Below, piece after piece: positions 7,722 through 17,800 of a stretch of DNA of 64,000 nt. The first letter of the stretch is position 1, and every line of letters starts with the position of its first letter. The stretch comes from Massilia aurea (GTDB taxonomy: Bacteria > Pseudomonadota > Gammaproteobacteria > Burkholderiales > Burkholderiaceae_D): positions 496,001 to 560,000 of the forward strand of contig NZ_JANUGZ010000004.1 in assembly GCF_024753205.1 (NCBI RefSeq). Direction: 5' to 3'. The notes below the pieces were generated by a model. It was not told the DNA's origin. It ran no database searches and saw nothing but the letters and a program-made list of their open reading frames with translations. A program made the position numbers and the translations under genes.

Positions 7722-9413
7722 ATGGCTACTGCACCCCTCACGCCCTACGAACAAGGCAATTTGAACCAGACCACCACCTGGGCCGACTGCATCGCCTGGT
7801 ATCACGACCTCGCGCGCCAGTATCCGGCAGTGCTGCGCTTCGAGCAGGTGGGCGTGTCCGATGCCGGCGTGCCGATCCACGCCGGCGTGGTCAGCAGCGA
7901 CGGCGTGTTCGACCGCGCCGCGATCAAGGCCGCCGGGCGCGCGGTCTTCTTCAACAACAACGGCATCCACCCGGGCGAGCCGGAAGGCGTCGATGGCTGC
8001 ATGGCGCTGGTGCGCGACTTTTGCCTAGAGCCTGAACGTTTGCATGCGCTGGGCACGACCGTGTTCCTGTTCGTCCCGCTGTACAACGTCGACGGCGCCT
8101 TCAACCGCGCCGACACGTCGCGCGTGAACCAGGATGGACCGGAGCAGTTTGGCTTCCGTGGCAACAGCCGCCACCTCGACCTGAACCGCGACTTCGTCAA
8201 GTGCGACACGCTCACGGCGCGCGTGTTCAACGAACTGTTCACGGCCTGGGACCCGGACGTGATGGTCGACACCCACACGTCCAATGGCGCCGACTACAGC
8301 TACACGATGACGCTGATCCACACGCAGGCCGACAAGCTCGGTGGTGGCCTGGGCGAGTTCCTGCGCGCCGAGATGCTGCCCGCGATGTACGCCGGAATGG
8401 ACGCGCGTGGCTGGCCCACCTGCCCGTACGTGAACCCGGTGCAGGACAGCCCCGATCACGGCATCGCCGAATTCCTGGAAACCGCGCGCTTCTCGACCGG
8501 CTACGCGGCGCTGCATCACACGATCGGCTTCATGCCCGAGACGCACATGCTCAAGCCATTCCGGGACCGCTACGAATCGATGCGCGCGCTGGTCGACGTC
8601 GCGCTGGCCTTCACCGTGCAGAACGCGCCGCGCATCCAGGCGTTGCGCCGCGCGGCCAAGGATGCGGGCCGCACGCAAGCCGAGTGGCCGGTGCGCTGGA
8701 AGATGGACGAGGCCAATCCGTCGAGCTTCCGTTTCAAAGGGTATGAAGCCAAGTATAAAAAGAGCGTGCTGGGCGACTATTCGCGCCTGTACTACGACCG
8801 CAGCAGCGTCTGGGAGCGTGACATCGCCTACTACAACCGCTTCCCGGTGGACGCGAGCGTGCCGGCGCCGCAGGCATACGTGGTGCCGCAGCAGTGGCGC
8901 GAAGCGATCGAGCGCCTGGAATGGAATGGCGTGCGCATGGAGCGCATCGAGGCGGACCGCATGCAGCAGGTCGCGTACTACCAGATCGACAGCGTGACCT
9001 CGCGCCCGACGGCGTACGAAGGCCACATGTTCCATGACGAGGTGGTGCTCGAACGGCGTCACGCCAGCGTGCAGCTGCGCGCGGGGGATTATTTGGTGCC
9101 GCTGGACCAGGACACTGCGCGCTATGCGGTCGAGACGCTCGAGCCACTGGCGCACGACAGCTTCTTCCGCTGGGGCTTCTTCAACAGCGTGCTGGAAAAG
9201 AAGGAAGCGTATTCGGAATATGTGTTCGAGGACGAAGCCGAGCGGCTGCTGGCGCAGGAGCCGGAACTGGCGGCGAAGTTCGAACAGTGGAAGGGCGCAC
9301 ATCCCGGCTTGCTGACGAACCAGGAAGCGGTATTGGACTTCATCTTCGCCAACTGCGCGCGCTATCGCGAGCCGGAATGGCGCCGGTATCCGGTGTTCAT
9401 GATCGAGCGTTAA
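7722..9413 (+). CDS. M14 family zinc carboxypeptidase
   Basis: 563 residues with no signal peptide, so cytoplasmic or exported by an unseen route. The zinc site is visible: His83 and Glu86 in 'GIHPGEPEG' and His185 in 'DTHTSNGADY'. The candidate catalytic Glu is Glu273 in 'MPETHMLKPF'. 'NRDF' matches the substrate-binding Asn-Arg segment of the family. About 230 residues beyond the catalytic core form an extra C-terminal domain without a recognised motif. The gene follows the kinase by 26 bp and may belong to the same transcript. An intrinsic hairpin follows its stop. It should remove C-terminal residues or cleave amide-linked peptides; the substrate is unknown. Confidence 0.88.
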   Translation: MATAPLTPYEQGNLNQTTTWADCIAWYHDLARQYPAVLRFEQVGVSDAGVPIHAGVVSSDGVFDRAAIKAAGRAVFFNNNGIHPGEPEGVDGCMALVRDFCLEPERLHALGTTVFLFVPLYNVDGAFNRADTSRVNQDGPEQFGFRGNSRHLDLNRDFVKCDTLTARVFNELFTAWDPDVMVDTHTSNGADYSYTMTLIHTQADKLGGGLGEFLRAEMLPAMYAGMDARGWPTCPYVNPVQDSPDHGIAEFLETARFSTGYAALHHTIGFMPETHMLKPFRDRYESMRALVDVALAFTVQNAPRIQALRRAAKDAGRTQAEWPVRWKMDEANPSSFRFKGYEAKYKKSVLGDYSRLYYDRSSVWERDIAYYNRFPVDASVPAPQAYVVPQQWREAIERLEWNGVRMERIEADRMQQVAYYQIDSVTSRPTAYEGHMFHDEVVLERRHASVQLRAGDYLVPLDQDTARYAVETLEPLAHDSFFRWGFFNSVLEKKEAYSEYVFEDEAERLLAQEPELAAKFEQWKGAHPGLLTNQEAVLDFIFANCARYREPEWRRYPVFMIER

Positions 9414-9416
9414 AAC

Positions 9417-9447
9417 GTACGGTGGACGGCCTGGCCGTCCACCGTAC
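9417..9447. terminator. Bidirectional intrinsic terminator between convergent genes
   Basis: A perfect 15-bp inverted repeat (9417-9431 with 9433-9447, 1-nt centre) starts three bases after the stop of the M14 gene and ends five bases before the stop of the DUF885 gene. It is flanked by AAAA on the left, which gives a short T run after the hairpin on the minus strand. Confidence 0.75.
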
Positions 9448-9452
9448 CGGTG

Positions 9453-11264
9453 TTACTTCGACGCTGCAATCCAGCGATCGACTTTCGCTTCCAGCACCGC
9501 CAGCGGCAGCGTGCCTTCATCCAGCACCACGCGGTGGAATGCCGGCAGGTTGAACTTGTCGCCCAGTGCCGCCTGCGCACGCTGACGCAGTTCCATGATC
9601 TTCAGGGCGCCGATCTTGTACGCCAGCGCCTGCCCCGGCATCACCATGTAGCGCTCGATCTGGGCGCGCGCTTCCAGTTCCGAGTAGCCCAGCGTCTCGC
9701 GGAAGTACGTGATCGATTGATCGCGGCTCCAGCCTTTGGTGTGCATCCCGGTGTCGACCACCAGGCGCGCGGCGCGCAGCATCTCGTCGTTCAGGTGGCC
9801 GAAATAATCTTCCGGCTTGTCGAACAGGCCCATTTCCTTGCCCAGCGTTTCGGCGTACAGCGCCCAGCCTTCGGTGAACGCCGTGTTGCCGCCAAACTTG
9901 CGGAAGTTTGGCAGGCCCAGTTCCTGGGTCAGCGCGATATGGAAGTGGTGGCCCGGCTGGCCTTCATGCAGGTACAGCGTGACCATGCCGGTGCTGCCGT
10001 ACTTGGTCGGGTCGTTCACCACCGACCAGAACACGCCGGGGCGCGAACCATCGGCCGCCGGTGACGAGTAATGGTCCGAGGCCGTCTCACGCGTCAGTTC
10101 CGGTTCCAGGCGCACTTCGAGCGGCGCCTTCGGCATCAGCGAGAACAGCTTCGGCAGCTTGGTGCGCACGTCGGCGTCGATCTTCTCGAACACGGCGATT
10201 ACCTGCGCATCCGACGTGAATGGCTTGTACTTCGGCTGCTCCGACACCCAGCGCGGCAGGCCGGCCGCAGGGCCGGTGTAGCCCATCTTCGGGCCGATCT
10301 TGCCGTACTCGCCCTGGATGCGTGCCACTTCCTTCTGGCCGATCTCGTGGATCTGCTCAGGCGTCAGGCTCGTCGTGGTCATCGCCGCCACACGTGCCTT
10401 GTACCACTCGGCGCCGTTTGGCAGTGCGCCCCAGCCGGCCGTCGTGCGGGTGGCCGGCATATAGTCCTTCTCGACATATGTGGCCAGGCGCGCCAGTGCC
10501 GGATTGAGCTTGTCAGCGATCGTCTTGCGGTACGACGCCGTCAGTTTGGTCTTGTCGGCGCTTGAAAAGCCCGCCGGCAGCGCCTTGATCGGGCTGTAGA
10601 AAATGCTGGCCTCGGGCGTGGCCGCGACCAGTGCCTTCAGTTGCGGCAGCAGCGACATCATCGGCTCGCGCGGATGCACGACGCCGCGCTTGACGCCTTC
10701 GCGCATATTCGCGATCGCCTGGTCGATGTAGGCGACCATCTGGTCCAGGCGGCTCAGGTAGTTGCGGTAATCCTGCGGCGTGGCCAGCGGCTGCGCGCCC
10801 TGGCCGCCGGCGTAGTTGGCCATGAAGACCGGCATGTTGAACATCTGGTCCACCGGCAGCAGGTGCTCGGGGAAGCTGCCCAGGCGCAGCGCGGTCTCGA
10901 GCTCGAACTTGACGATGTCGTAGCTGGCCTGGTCGCGCGGATTGAGGCGCTCGCGCGGGATCGTGCCCAGGCGTTTCAGGTAGCCGCGGTACAGCGCAAA
11001 CTGGGCATCGCGGTTCTTCGGCGCGATCGGCAGGCCAAGCTGGCCATCGAAGCGGCCGTCGCCGGATTCGGTCGCCCACACCGGCTCAAAGCGCGCATAG
11101 GCATCGTAATACTCGTCGACCAGTTTGTTGATGGCCTTGCCGGCCTGGGTGTCGGCAGCCGATGCCGATGCTGGTGCGGTGGCCGTGACCGGCGCGGCGC
11201 CGGCACTGGCGCACAGAAGCAGGGCGGCCGTGGCCAGCACGCCGGTTTTGAAGAATGGGTTCAT
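9453..11264 (-). CDS. DUF885 family metallopeptidase-like protein, secreted
   Basis: 603 residues with a clear signal peptide ('TAALLLCASAGAAPV'). It carries the family hallmark 'LHEGQPGHHFH' (His433-Glu434 and His439/His440), a zincin-type site, followed by 'FTEGWALYAETLG', whose Glu is the usual third ligand. Length and motif order match full-length DUF885 proteins, which are predicted zinc carboxypeptidase-like enzymes. It is convergent with the M14 gene. The binding-protein gene at 11289 lies upstream on the same strand only 24 bp away, so the two may be co-transcribed. Substrate specificity cannot be read from sequence. Confidence 0.88.
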   Translation of the reverse strand: MNPFFKTGVLATAALLLCASAGAAPVTATAPASASAADTQAGKAINKLVDEYYDAYARFEPVWATESGDGRFDGQLGLPIAPKNRDAQFALYRGYLKRLGTIPRERLNPRDQASYDIVKFELETALRLGSFPEHLLPVDQMFNMPVFMANYAGGQGAQPLATPQDYRNYLSRLDQMVAYIDQAIANMREGVKRGVVHPREPMMSLLPQLKALVAATPEASIFYSPIKALPAGFSSADKTKLTASYRKTIADKLNPALARLATYVEKDYMPATRTTAGWGALPNGAEWYKARVAAMTTTSLTPEQIHEIGQKEVARIQGEYGKIGPKMGYTGPAAGLPRWVSEQPKYKPFTSDAQVIAVFEKIDADVRTKLPKLFSLMPKAPLEVRLEPELTRETASDHYSSPAADGSRPGVFWSVVNDPTKYGSTGMVTLYLHEGQPGHHFHIALTQELGLPNFRKFGGNTAFTEGWALYAETLGKEMGLFDKPEDYFGHLNDEMLRAARLVVDTGMHTKGWSRDQSITYFRETLGYSELEARAQIERYMVMPGQALAYKIGALKIMELRQRAQAALGDKFNLPAFHRVVLDEGTLPLAVLEAKVDRWIAASK

Positions 11265-11288
11265 CGTGTTCGAAGTCCTGGTAAAGAA

Positions 11289-12425
11289 TCAGTAGCTGGC
11301 CAGCGGCGTGAGAGCGCCGTTCTTGAATGTGTACACCGTGACGGCCGTTTTCTTCAGATTGCCCTTGGGGTCATAGCCATAGGTGCCAACCACGCCCTGG
11401 TAGCTGATCGTGTGCATCGCAACGCCAACTGCCTTCGCATCGACGGTCTTGGCCGACTGGATCGCCTGCGCGATGAACTTGGTCTGGTCGTAGAACGATG
11501 GCGCATACACGTCCGGCTCGCGGCCAAAGCGCTTCTTGTAGCCGGCCAGGAAAGCCGCGCCGCCCGGCTGCTTGGCGACGATCGCGCCGGCCTGCGCGCA
11601 GCGCACGTTCTCGCCGACGGCGGCGCCGCCGAGCCTTGCCATCTCGGGGCTGCACAGCGTGTCGCCACCCAGCAGCGGCACGTTCAGGCCGAGCTGCTTC
11701 ATCTGGCGCACCATCGGCGCGGCCTGCGGCGCGTAGCCGCCGTAGAAGATCGCATCGACCTTCTTGGCGCGCAGCGCGGTCAGGATCGCGGCGAAGTCGC
11801 TGGCCTTGTCGTTGGTGAACTCGTGGCCCGCGACCTTGATGCCGGCCTGCTGCGCCTGGCGCTTGAACTCCATCGCTATGCCCTGGCCGAACGCCGTGCG
11901 ATCGTCGATCACGCCGATGTTCTTGATCTTGAGTTCCTTGGCTGCGTAGCCGGCGACCGAGGCGCCCACCTGCGTGTCGCTCGCGACGATGCGAAACACG
12001 GTGGGGTAGCCGCTGGCGGTGATCTTGGGATTGGTGCCGACCGTCGACATCAGGATGCCGCTGTCGTTGTAGACGCGCGAGGCGGGAATCGCCACGCCGG
12101 AGTTGTAAGGACCCAGCACGAACTTGACGCCGGCGTCGGCGAATTTCTGGGCGACGGTGACGCCCTGTTTTGGGTCGCCCGCGTCGTCTTCGGATTGCAG
12201 CACGAAGCGCAGCACGTTGGCGCCGACCTGGATCTTCTGTGCGTTGAGCTCTTCGATGGCCATGCGCACGCCGTTTTCATTGTCCTTGCCGGCAAACGCA
12301 TTGGCGCCCGACAGCGGACCGCTGACGCCGATCTTGACGACCTGCTCGGCAGCGTGCGCGTGCACGCCGATGGTGGCAATCAGTGCGGCCAGCGCCAGCG
12401 GCGCCATGGTGATTTTCGATGGCAT
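11289..12425 (-). CDS. ABC transporter substrate-binding protein, branched-chain amino acid type
   Basis: 378 residues: a signal peptide ending near 'GVHAHA', then a type I periplasmic binding protein of the LivK/LivJ group ('VKIGVSGPLSGANAFAGKD', 'GVRMAIEELNA', 'FVLGPYNSGVAIPASRVY', 'VFRIVASDTQVGASVAGYA'). Such proteins bind leucine-type amino acids or related small ligands for uptake. No permease or ATPase genes are adjacent, so it is an orphan that must use a transporter encoded elsewhere or serve a chemosensory or signalling role. An Lrp-family regulator lies upstream on the same strand, 84 bp away, which suggests amino-acid-responsive control. Confidence 0.88.
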   Translation of the reverse strand: MPSKITMAPLALAALIATIGVHAHAAEQVVKIGVSGPLSGANAFAGKDNENGVRMAIEELNAQKIQVGANVLRFVLQSEDDAGDPKQGVTVAQKFADAGVKFVLGPYNSGVAIPASRVYNDSGILMSTVGTNPKITASGYPTVFRIVASDTQVGASVAGYAAKELKIKNIGVIDDRTAFGQGIAMEFKRQAQQAGIKVAGHEFTNDKASDFAAILTALRAKKVDAIFYGGYAPQAAPMVRQMKQLGLNVPLLGGDTLCSPEMARLGGAAVGENVRCAQAGAIVAKQPGGAAFLAGYKKRFGREPDVYAPSFYDQTKFIAQAIQSAKTVDAKAVGVAMHTISYQGVVGTYGYDPKGNLKKTAVTVYTFKNGALTPLASY

Positions 12426-12509
12426 TGACTCAGTCTCCCGTTGATGTGGACGGGCGCCATCATCGCACGATTCGGGCGCGCGGCGAAAGCGCAGAACGCC
12501 TGTAAAGAC

Positions 12510-13004
12510 TCAGGCTGGCGTGCCGTGCGAGATCAGTTCGAGGGGCAGGGCGGTGGTGGACTTGATCTGTTCCATCGAGAAGGCCGACGACACGCCGGTC
12601 AGGCGCGCGGTCTTGATCAGCTTTTTATAAAAACGATCGTAGCCGGCGATATCGGTGGTGACGACCTTGAGCAGGTAATCGACGTCGCCGCTCATGCGAT
12701 GAAATTCCAGCACCTCGGGCAGCGCGATCACGGCAGCGGCAAAACGCGCCAGCCATTTTTCGTCGTGCTCGGGGGTCTTGACGCTGACGAATACGGTGAC
12801 CGGCAAGCCGACCTTTTCGCGATTGACGATGCTGACGCGGCTTTCGATGAAGCCTTCTTCTTCCAGGCGCTTGACGCGTTTCCAGCAAGGCGTGCTGGAC
12901 AAACCCACCTTTTCGCTCAGGCCCGAAATGGACAAAGTGGCATCCGCCTGCAGGGCAGCGAGGATCGCGCAATCAAACTTGTCGAGTGAATTCATATTCC
13001 GCAT
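12510..13004 (-). CDS. Lrp/AsnC family transcriptional regulator
   Basis: 164 residues: an N-terminal helix-turn-helix ('LDKFDCAILAALQADATLSISGL', 'GLSSTPCWKRVKRLEEEG') and a C-terminal RAM effector domain ('VFVSVKTPEHDEKW', 'MSGDVDYLLKVVTTD'). Such proteins bind amino acids and control their metabolism. An in-frame ATG three codons later (12995) is an equally possible start, since neither has a strong ribosome site. It is divergent from the cysteine desulfurase-rhodanese gene across 140 AT-rich bases. By the usual Lrp pattern it probably controls that gene, itself, and perhaps the downstream binding protein. Confidence 0.93.
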   Translation of the reverse strand: MRNMNSLDKFDCAILAALQADATLSISGLSEKVGLSSTPCWKRVKRLEEEGFIESRVSIVNREKVGLPVTVFVSVKTPEHDEKWLARFAAAVIALPEVLEFHRMSGDVDYLLKVVTTDIAGYDRFYKKLIKTARLTGVSSAFSMEQIKSTTALPLELISHGTPA

Positions 13005-13064
13005 TGCTGGTTATAAGAATAATTATCCTACTGTTTGATTGAAAACCAGAAAGTTTAGGACGTA

Positions 13065-13093
13065 TTGACCGTCTTTAGCTCGTACCATATTAC
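13065..13093 (+). promoter_or_regulatory. Putative sigma-70 promoter for the cysteine desulfurase-rhodanese gene
   Basis: TTGACC (13065-13070) and TATTAC (13088-13093) are separated by 17 bp, predicting a start near 13100 and a leader of about 45 nt. The region between the two divergent genes (13005-13144) is AT-rich. It also contains an imperfect AT-rich dyad around 13009-13029, of the sort Lrp/AsnC proteins bind. Confidence 0.5.
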
Positions 13094-13144
13094 TGGACAA
13101 TAACATGTTGTGCGACACCTTTTTTATATTTTTGGCACCTATTC

Positions 13145-14677
13145 ATGCAGACCGAAATTTACCTCGACACCAATGCCACGTCCCCGGTATTGCCCGCCGC
13201 CGCTGCCGCCGCCATGGCCGCCATGCAGGACGGCTTCGGCAATCCGAGCAGCAGCCATGCCACGGGCCTGCGTGCCCGGGCGCTGCGCGAGAGCGTGCGC
13301 GCCAGTGCGGGCCGGATCGTCGGCGCCGGGGACGGCCGGTTGATGTTCAACAGCGGCGCCACCGAAGGCATCCAGACGGCCGTGCTCTCGGCCCTGTGCG
13401 CGGTGCGTGAGCGCCGTGCGCGTGGTGAAGCCTGCGGCGACATCGTCCTGATCGGCGCGACCGAACACAAGGCGATACCCGAAAGTCTGGCGCACTGGAA
13501 CCGGCTGCTGGGCACGGACCTCGAGCTGCGCATGCTGCCGGTCGATGGCGATGGCCGCCACCGGCTCGATGTGCTGCGCGCGCTGGCGCCGCGCGCAGCG
13601 CTGGTATGCACGATGGCGGCGAACAATGAAACGGGCGTCGTATCCGACCTGCGCGGCATCGAGGCGGTGCTGCGCGATGTTGGAAGCGCTGCACTGTGGC
13701 TGGTCGACTGCGTGCAGGCGCTGGGCAAGCTCCCGCTCGACCTGGCCGCGAGCCGCATCGACTACGCGCCGTTCTCGGGGCACAAGCTGTATGCGCCGAA
13801 AGGCATCGGCATGCTGTACGTGCGCCGCAGTGCGCCGTACACGCCGCTGATGTGCGGCGGCGGGCAAGAGGATGGCCAGCGTTCGGGCACCGAAAACATG
13901 GCCGGCATCGCGGCGCTGGGCGCCGTGTTCTCCGCGCTGGAGCGGGGCGATACGTTCCGTGACGGCGCGGCACTGCTGGCGTGCCGCGCGCGCCTGGTGA
14001 CGGCGCTGGAAGCAGCCTTGCCAGGCATCGTGTTCAATGCGCCCCTGGCGCAGTCGCTCCCCACGACCATCAACTTCTCGGTGCCGGATGTGGCCAGCGC
14101 CACGCTGCTCGACCTGTTCGATGCCGCCGGCATGCGCGTCAGCGCCGGCTCGGCGTGTTCGGCCGGGAAGGCGGGGTCGAGCTATGTGCTCGATGCGATG
14201 GGCGTACCGGCCTGGCGCAGCGCGGCGGCGGTACGCCTGTCGTTTGGCGCGCTGCTTGACGACGCATCGCTCGATCTGGCCTGTGAGCGCATCGCGCGCT
14301 GCGGCGCGGCGCTGGCCACGCCGATGCCTGTGACAGGCGCCGAGCCGGCGATTGATGGCGCCATCGACAGCGCAATGCTGGTGCCCGCCGATGCTGCCCG
14401 TGACTGGCTCGCTGCGCATCCGGACGCAATCGTGATCGACGTGCGCAACCTGCGCGAACACAGTGTTGCAGGCATGGTCCGCCTGCATGGCCGCGCGGTA
14501 CGCAACGTGCCGCTGGCGTGCGTTGCCGACCAGGCGCCCCAGTGGCTGGGCGCGACGGCGCCGCTGCTGTTCGTCTGCCGCAGCGGCGCACGCAGTGCCC
14601 GCGCGGCGCAAGCCTTGCGCGCCATGGGCCATCCGGGCGCCTGGTCGCTGGTGGGCGGATTCGCACTCGTTATCTGA
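13145..14677 (+). CDS. Cysteine desulfurase fused to a C-terminal rhodanese domain
   Basis: 510 residues. Residues 1-385 are a class V aminotransferase fold of the NifS/IscS kind, with PLP lysine Lys214 ('SGHKLYAPKG'), 'ANNETGVVSDL', and persulfide-forming Cys338 ('SAGSACSAGK'). Residues 410-510 are a rhodanese domain with active-site Cys478 in 'CRSGARS' and an upstream 'VIDVRNLREHS'. The first module should strip sulfur from cysteine. The second can accept persulfide and pass it to an acceptor, so the fusion looks like a single-chain sulfur relay. No Fe-S scaffold genes are adjacent, arguing against a housekeeping Isc role. The divergent Lrp-type gene hints at control by cysteine or another amino acid. 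Confidence 0.9.
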   Translation: MQTEIYLDTNATSPVLPAAAAAAMAAMQDGFGNPSSSHATGLRARALRESVRASAGRIVGAGDGRLMFNSGATEGIQTAVLSALCAVRERRARGEACGDIVLIGATEHKAIPESLAHWNRLLGTDLELRMLPVDGDGRHRLDVLRALAPRAALVCTMAANNETGVVSDLRGIEAVLRDVGSAALWLVDCVQALGKLPLDLAASRIDYAPFSGHKLYAPKGIGMLYVRRSAPYTPLMCGGGQEDGQRSGTENMAGIAALGAVFSALERGDTFRDGAALLACRARLVTALEAALPGIVFNAPLAQSLPTTINFSVPDVASATLLDLFDAAGMRVSAGSACSAGKAGSSYVLDAMGVPAWRSAAAVRLSFGALLDDASLDLACERIARCGAALATPMPVTGAEPAIDGAIDSAMLVPADAARDWLAAHPDAIVIDVRNLREHSVAGMVRLHGRAVRNVPLACVADQAPQWLGATAPLLFVCRSGARSARAAQALRAMGHPGAWSLVGGFALVI

Positions 14678-14694
14678 TCTCGGGTAGCATGGCC

Positions 14695-14712
14695 CCGATG
14701 CCCGTGCATCGG
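14695..14712 (+). terminator. Weak hairpin after the desulfurase gene
   Basis: CCGATGC (14695-14701) pairs with GCATCGG (14706-14712) around a 4-nt loop, 17 bp after the stop. Only a G/T-rich tail follows, with no true T run, so termination is uncertain. The rest of 14678-14860 shows nothing I can name. Confidence 0.3.
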
Positions 14713-14860
14713 TGGGGTGTGTTCGTCAGCGCACAGTAACGACGCTGGTCTTTGCCTAGCATGAGATCAGCCGTGCGCGCCCAGCGTTTCCTGCCCTGAT
14801 CCGTCCCGGACGCCACTGTGCTCCAGCGGTCTGCTGCGCACGCTCAGTCCCGAGGCCCCG

Positions 14861-17800
14861 TTGAACGTCAAGAACCACAACCTGCCCGCCGGGCAGCGCA
14901 CGCCGCATGATGCGGCGCGCGCGACCGGCGACGATGCGCCATGGCGCGCAGCACCTCTCGGCGCGCTCCAGCGCGCGGAACACGCACGCCAGTTGGCGGC
15001 GCGCCACGTACTGCAACCCACCACGGCCGGCAAGGGCGGCGCCCACGCCCTGCGCGCCCTCCTGGGCACGGATGCCGACGCCATCGCCGCCTCGTGCGAC
15101 GCGCTCGACGAGGCCGCCCGCGCCGGCTTCGCGCTGCCGCCTGCCGGTGCGCGCCTGCTCGACCAGCACCATCTGCTCGACGCCCAGGTACGCCTGGTGC
15201 GCGCCGGCTTGCGGCCGGTCGCCGCGACCTTGCCGACACTGGCCCCGGATGGCGCCGTGCGCGCCTGGCGCCTGGTGCTCGATGTAATCGCACATGGCGA
15301 TGGCCGTATCGACGCCGGGGAACTGGCGTTGTTCGTGGCTGCTTACCAGGAAGGCCCGGAAAGCGCAGCGCTGCGCATCGCCGAACTGGATGCACTGCCG
15401 GCGCTCCTGCGCCTGGCCCTGATCGACAACCTGCGGCGCCTGGCTGCGCGGGCGGCGCGTGCCTGCGCCGCGCATGAGCAGGCCGCCGGGTGGGCCGTGC
15501 GCCTGCTGGACACGGCAGAGACGCGGCCCGGTGACCTGATCCTGCTGGTGGCCGACATGATGCGCAGCGTCGAGGCCAGCGACAGCTTCATCGCCGAACT
15601 GGCGCGGCGCCTGCACGGCCGCGGCGGCGCCGTGAGCCAGGTACTGGACTGGCTCGACGCTCGCCTGGCCGATGGCGACAGCAGCATCGCGCAGCACACG
15701 CAGCGCGAGCACAGCGAACAGGCCGAGGATGCCATCTCGGCCGGCAACACGCTGGCCAGCCTGCGCCTGCTGGGCGGGATCGACTGGCGCGCCTTCGCCG
15801 AGACGCACGGCGCCGTCGACGCGCTGCTGCGCACCGACCCGGATGGCAGTTACGCCGCCATGGACGGCGCCACCCGCGACAGCTATCGGCACGCCATTGC
15901 ACGCCGCGCCCGGGCTGCCAAAGTCGATGAAGCCGACGTCGCGCGCGACGCGCTGACGCTGGCCGGCACGCACCGCGCGCCGGGCGAAGGTGGCCTGGAC
16001 GTGCGCACCCGCCACGTCGGCCATTACCTGCCGGCCCTGGCGCAGAAGGCGCCGGTTGCCACGCGCATCGGCGCAACCGCCGTCCTGACACTGCTGCTGA
16101 CGATTGCCATCCTCGTCCACGCACGCCAGGGCGATGCCGGCGCCTGGTTGCTCGCGCTGATTGGCCTGCTGGCGCTGCCGGGGGCGAGCGCCTTGGCGCT
16201 GTCCCTGGTGCGCATGATGGAACGCTGGCGCATCCCGCCTGTCACTACGCCACGCATGGATTTCAGCGCCGGCATTCCCGACACCTGCCGGACCGTCGTC
16301 GCCGTCTGCGCGCAAGCGGGCGACGCTGCCGCGATCGAACGGCTGCGCGAAGAGCTCGAGGTGCGCTACCTCGGCAACCTCGACCCGAACCTGCGCTTTT
16401 GCCTGCTGCTCGACTTGCCCGATGCCGCCAGCGAAACGCTGCCGACGGACGACGTATCGCTGGCGCAGGCACGCACCGCCATTGAGACCTTGAATGCCCG
16501 GTATGGCCCTGACGGTGACGGGCCATTCATGCTCTTGGCACGGCCACGCGCGTGGAGCGTCGACCAGCAAGCCTGGATCGGCCAGGAACGCCAGCGCGGC
16601 CAGATCGCCGACCTGAATGCCTGGTTGTGCGGCGCGCGCGAACGCTTCCTGCTCACCGCCGGCAATACCGCGGCGGGCGCCGCGATGCGCTACGTGATTG
16701 CACTGGACGCCAACGCCGGCCTGCCACGCGACGCAGCGCGCAGCCTGGTGGCCGCGATGGCGCACCCGCTGCACCAGCCGGTGCAGGACGACAGCGGCCG
16801 CGTGCTCGAAGGGCACGGCATGCTGCTGCCCGCACGTGGTCCCGCGCCACCGGGCCATCGCGCGCCGCGCTTTGCCCGCATGGGCGGGGCCGCGCTGGAT
16901 GCGCGCTACGGTTGGGTCGCGATCCATGATGTCGATGCCTGGCGCCGTGCCTGCGGCGACGTTGTGCGCGATGACGGGCGCGCCTGGCCCGGCGCCGTCG
17001 AGCGCGATCGCCTGCGCGCCGGTCGCGTGGCAGACTTGCGCGTGGACGCACTGCGCCCGCACAACTATGGTGAGTACATGCTGCGCCGGCACCGCGCCGT
17101 GCGCGCGGCCTGGCAATCGGTGCAGCGCCTTGGTCGCGGTCCCGATTACCTCGAGTACGCGCCCGCGCGCTGGATGCTGTTCGACCAGCTGCGCGCGAGT
17201 CTCGTCGCGCCGGCGTCCCTCGCCTTGCTGATCCTGTGCTGGAGCCTGCTGGCCGCGCCCGTGTTCTGGACCGCGGCGGTGCTGGCGATCGTGTTTGTGC
17301 CGGCGCTGGTGGGCATGCTGGTGGCGCTGGGCGACCGGCCGCTCGACGCACCTTGGCGCCAGCATCTTGACGGCTGGGTGCGCGGCGCGCGCCTGACGCT
17401 CACGCGCAGCGCCTTGTGGGCCGCCTTCCTGCCGCATGCGGCGCTGGTCGATGGCCATGCCCTCGTGCGGGGCCTGTGGCGCCGGCACGTGGCGCAGCGC
17501 GGCTTGCTCGATACGCAGACGGCGGCGGTCCCTGGCCGCTCGCTGGAAATCAGCGGCCGCGCCATGTGGTTCCCGCCGTTGCTGGCGATGGGCACTGCCA
17601 TGCTGGTGAGCTTTGCCAACCCGTATGCCTTGTTCGCCACGGCGCCGATGCTGCTGGTGTGGTTCCTGTCGCCGGTGCTGGCCTGGTGGACGGGGCACGT
17701 CACCCGCCGCAGCGCACGCCTCGCGCCGGCGCAGGACCAATTCTTGCGCGCGCTGGCGCGCCGCACCTGGGGCTTCTTTGAACGCCACGGCGCCGATGGC

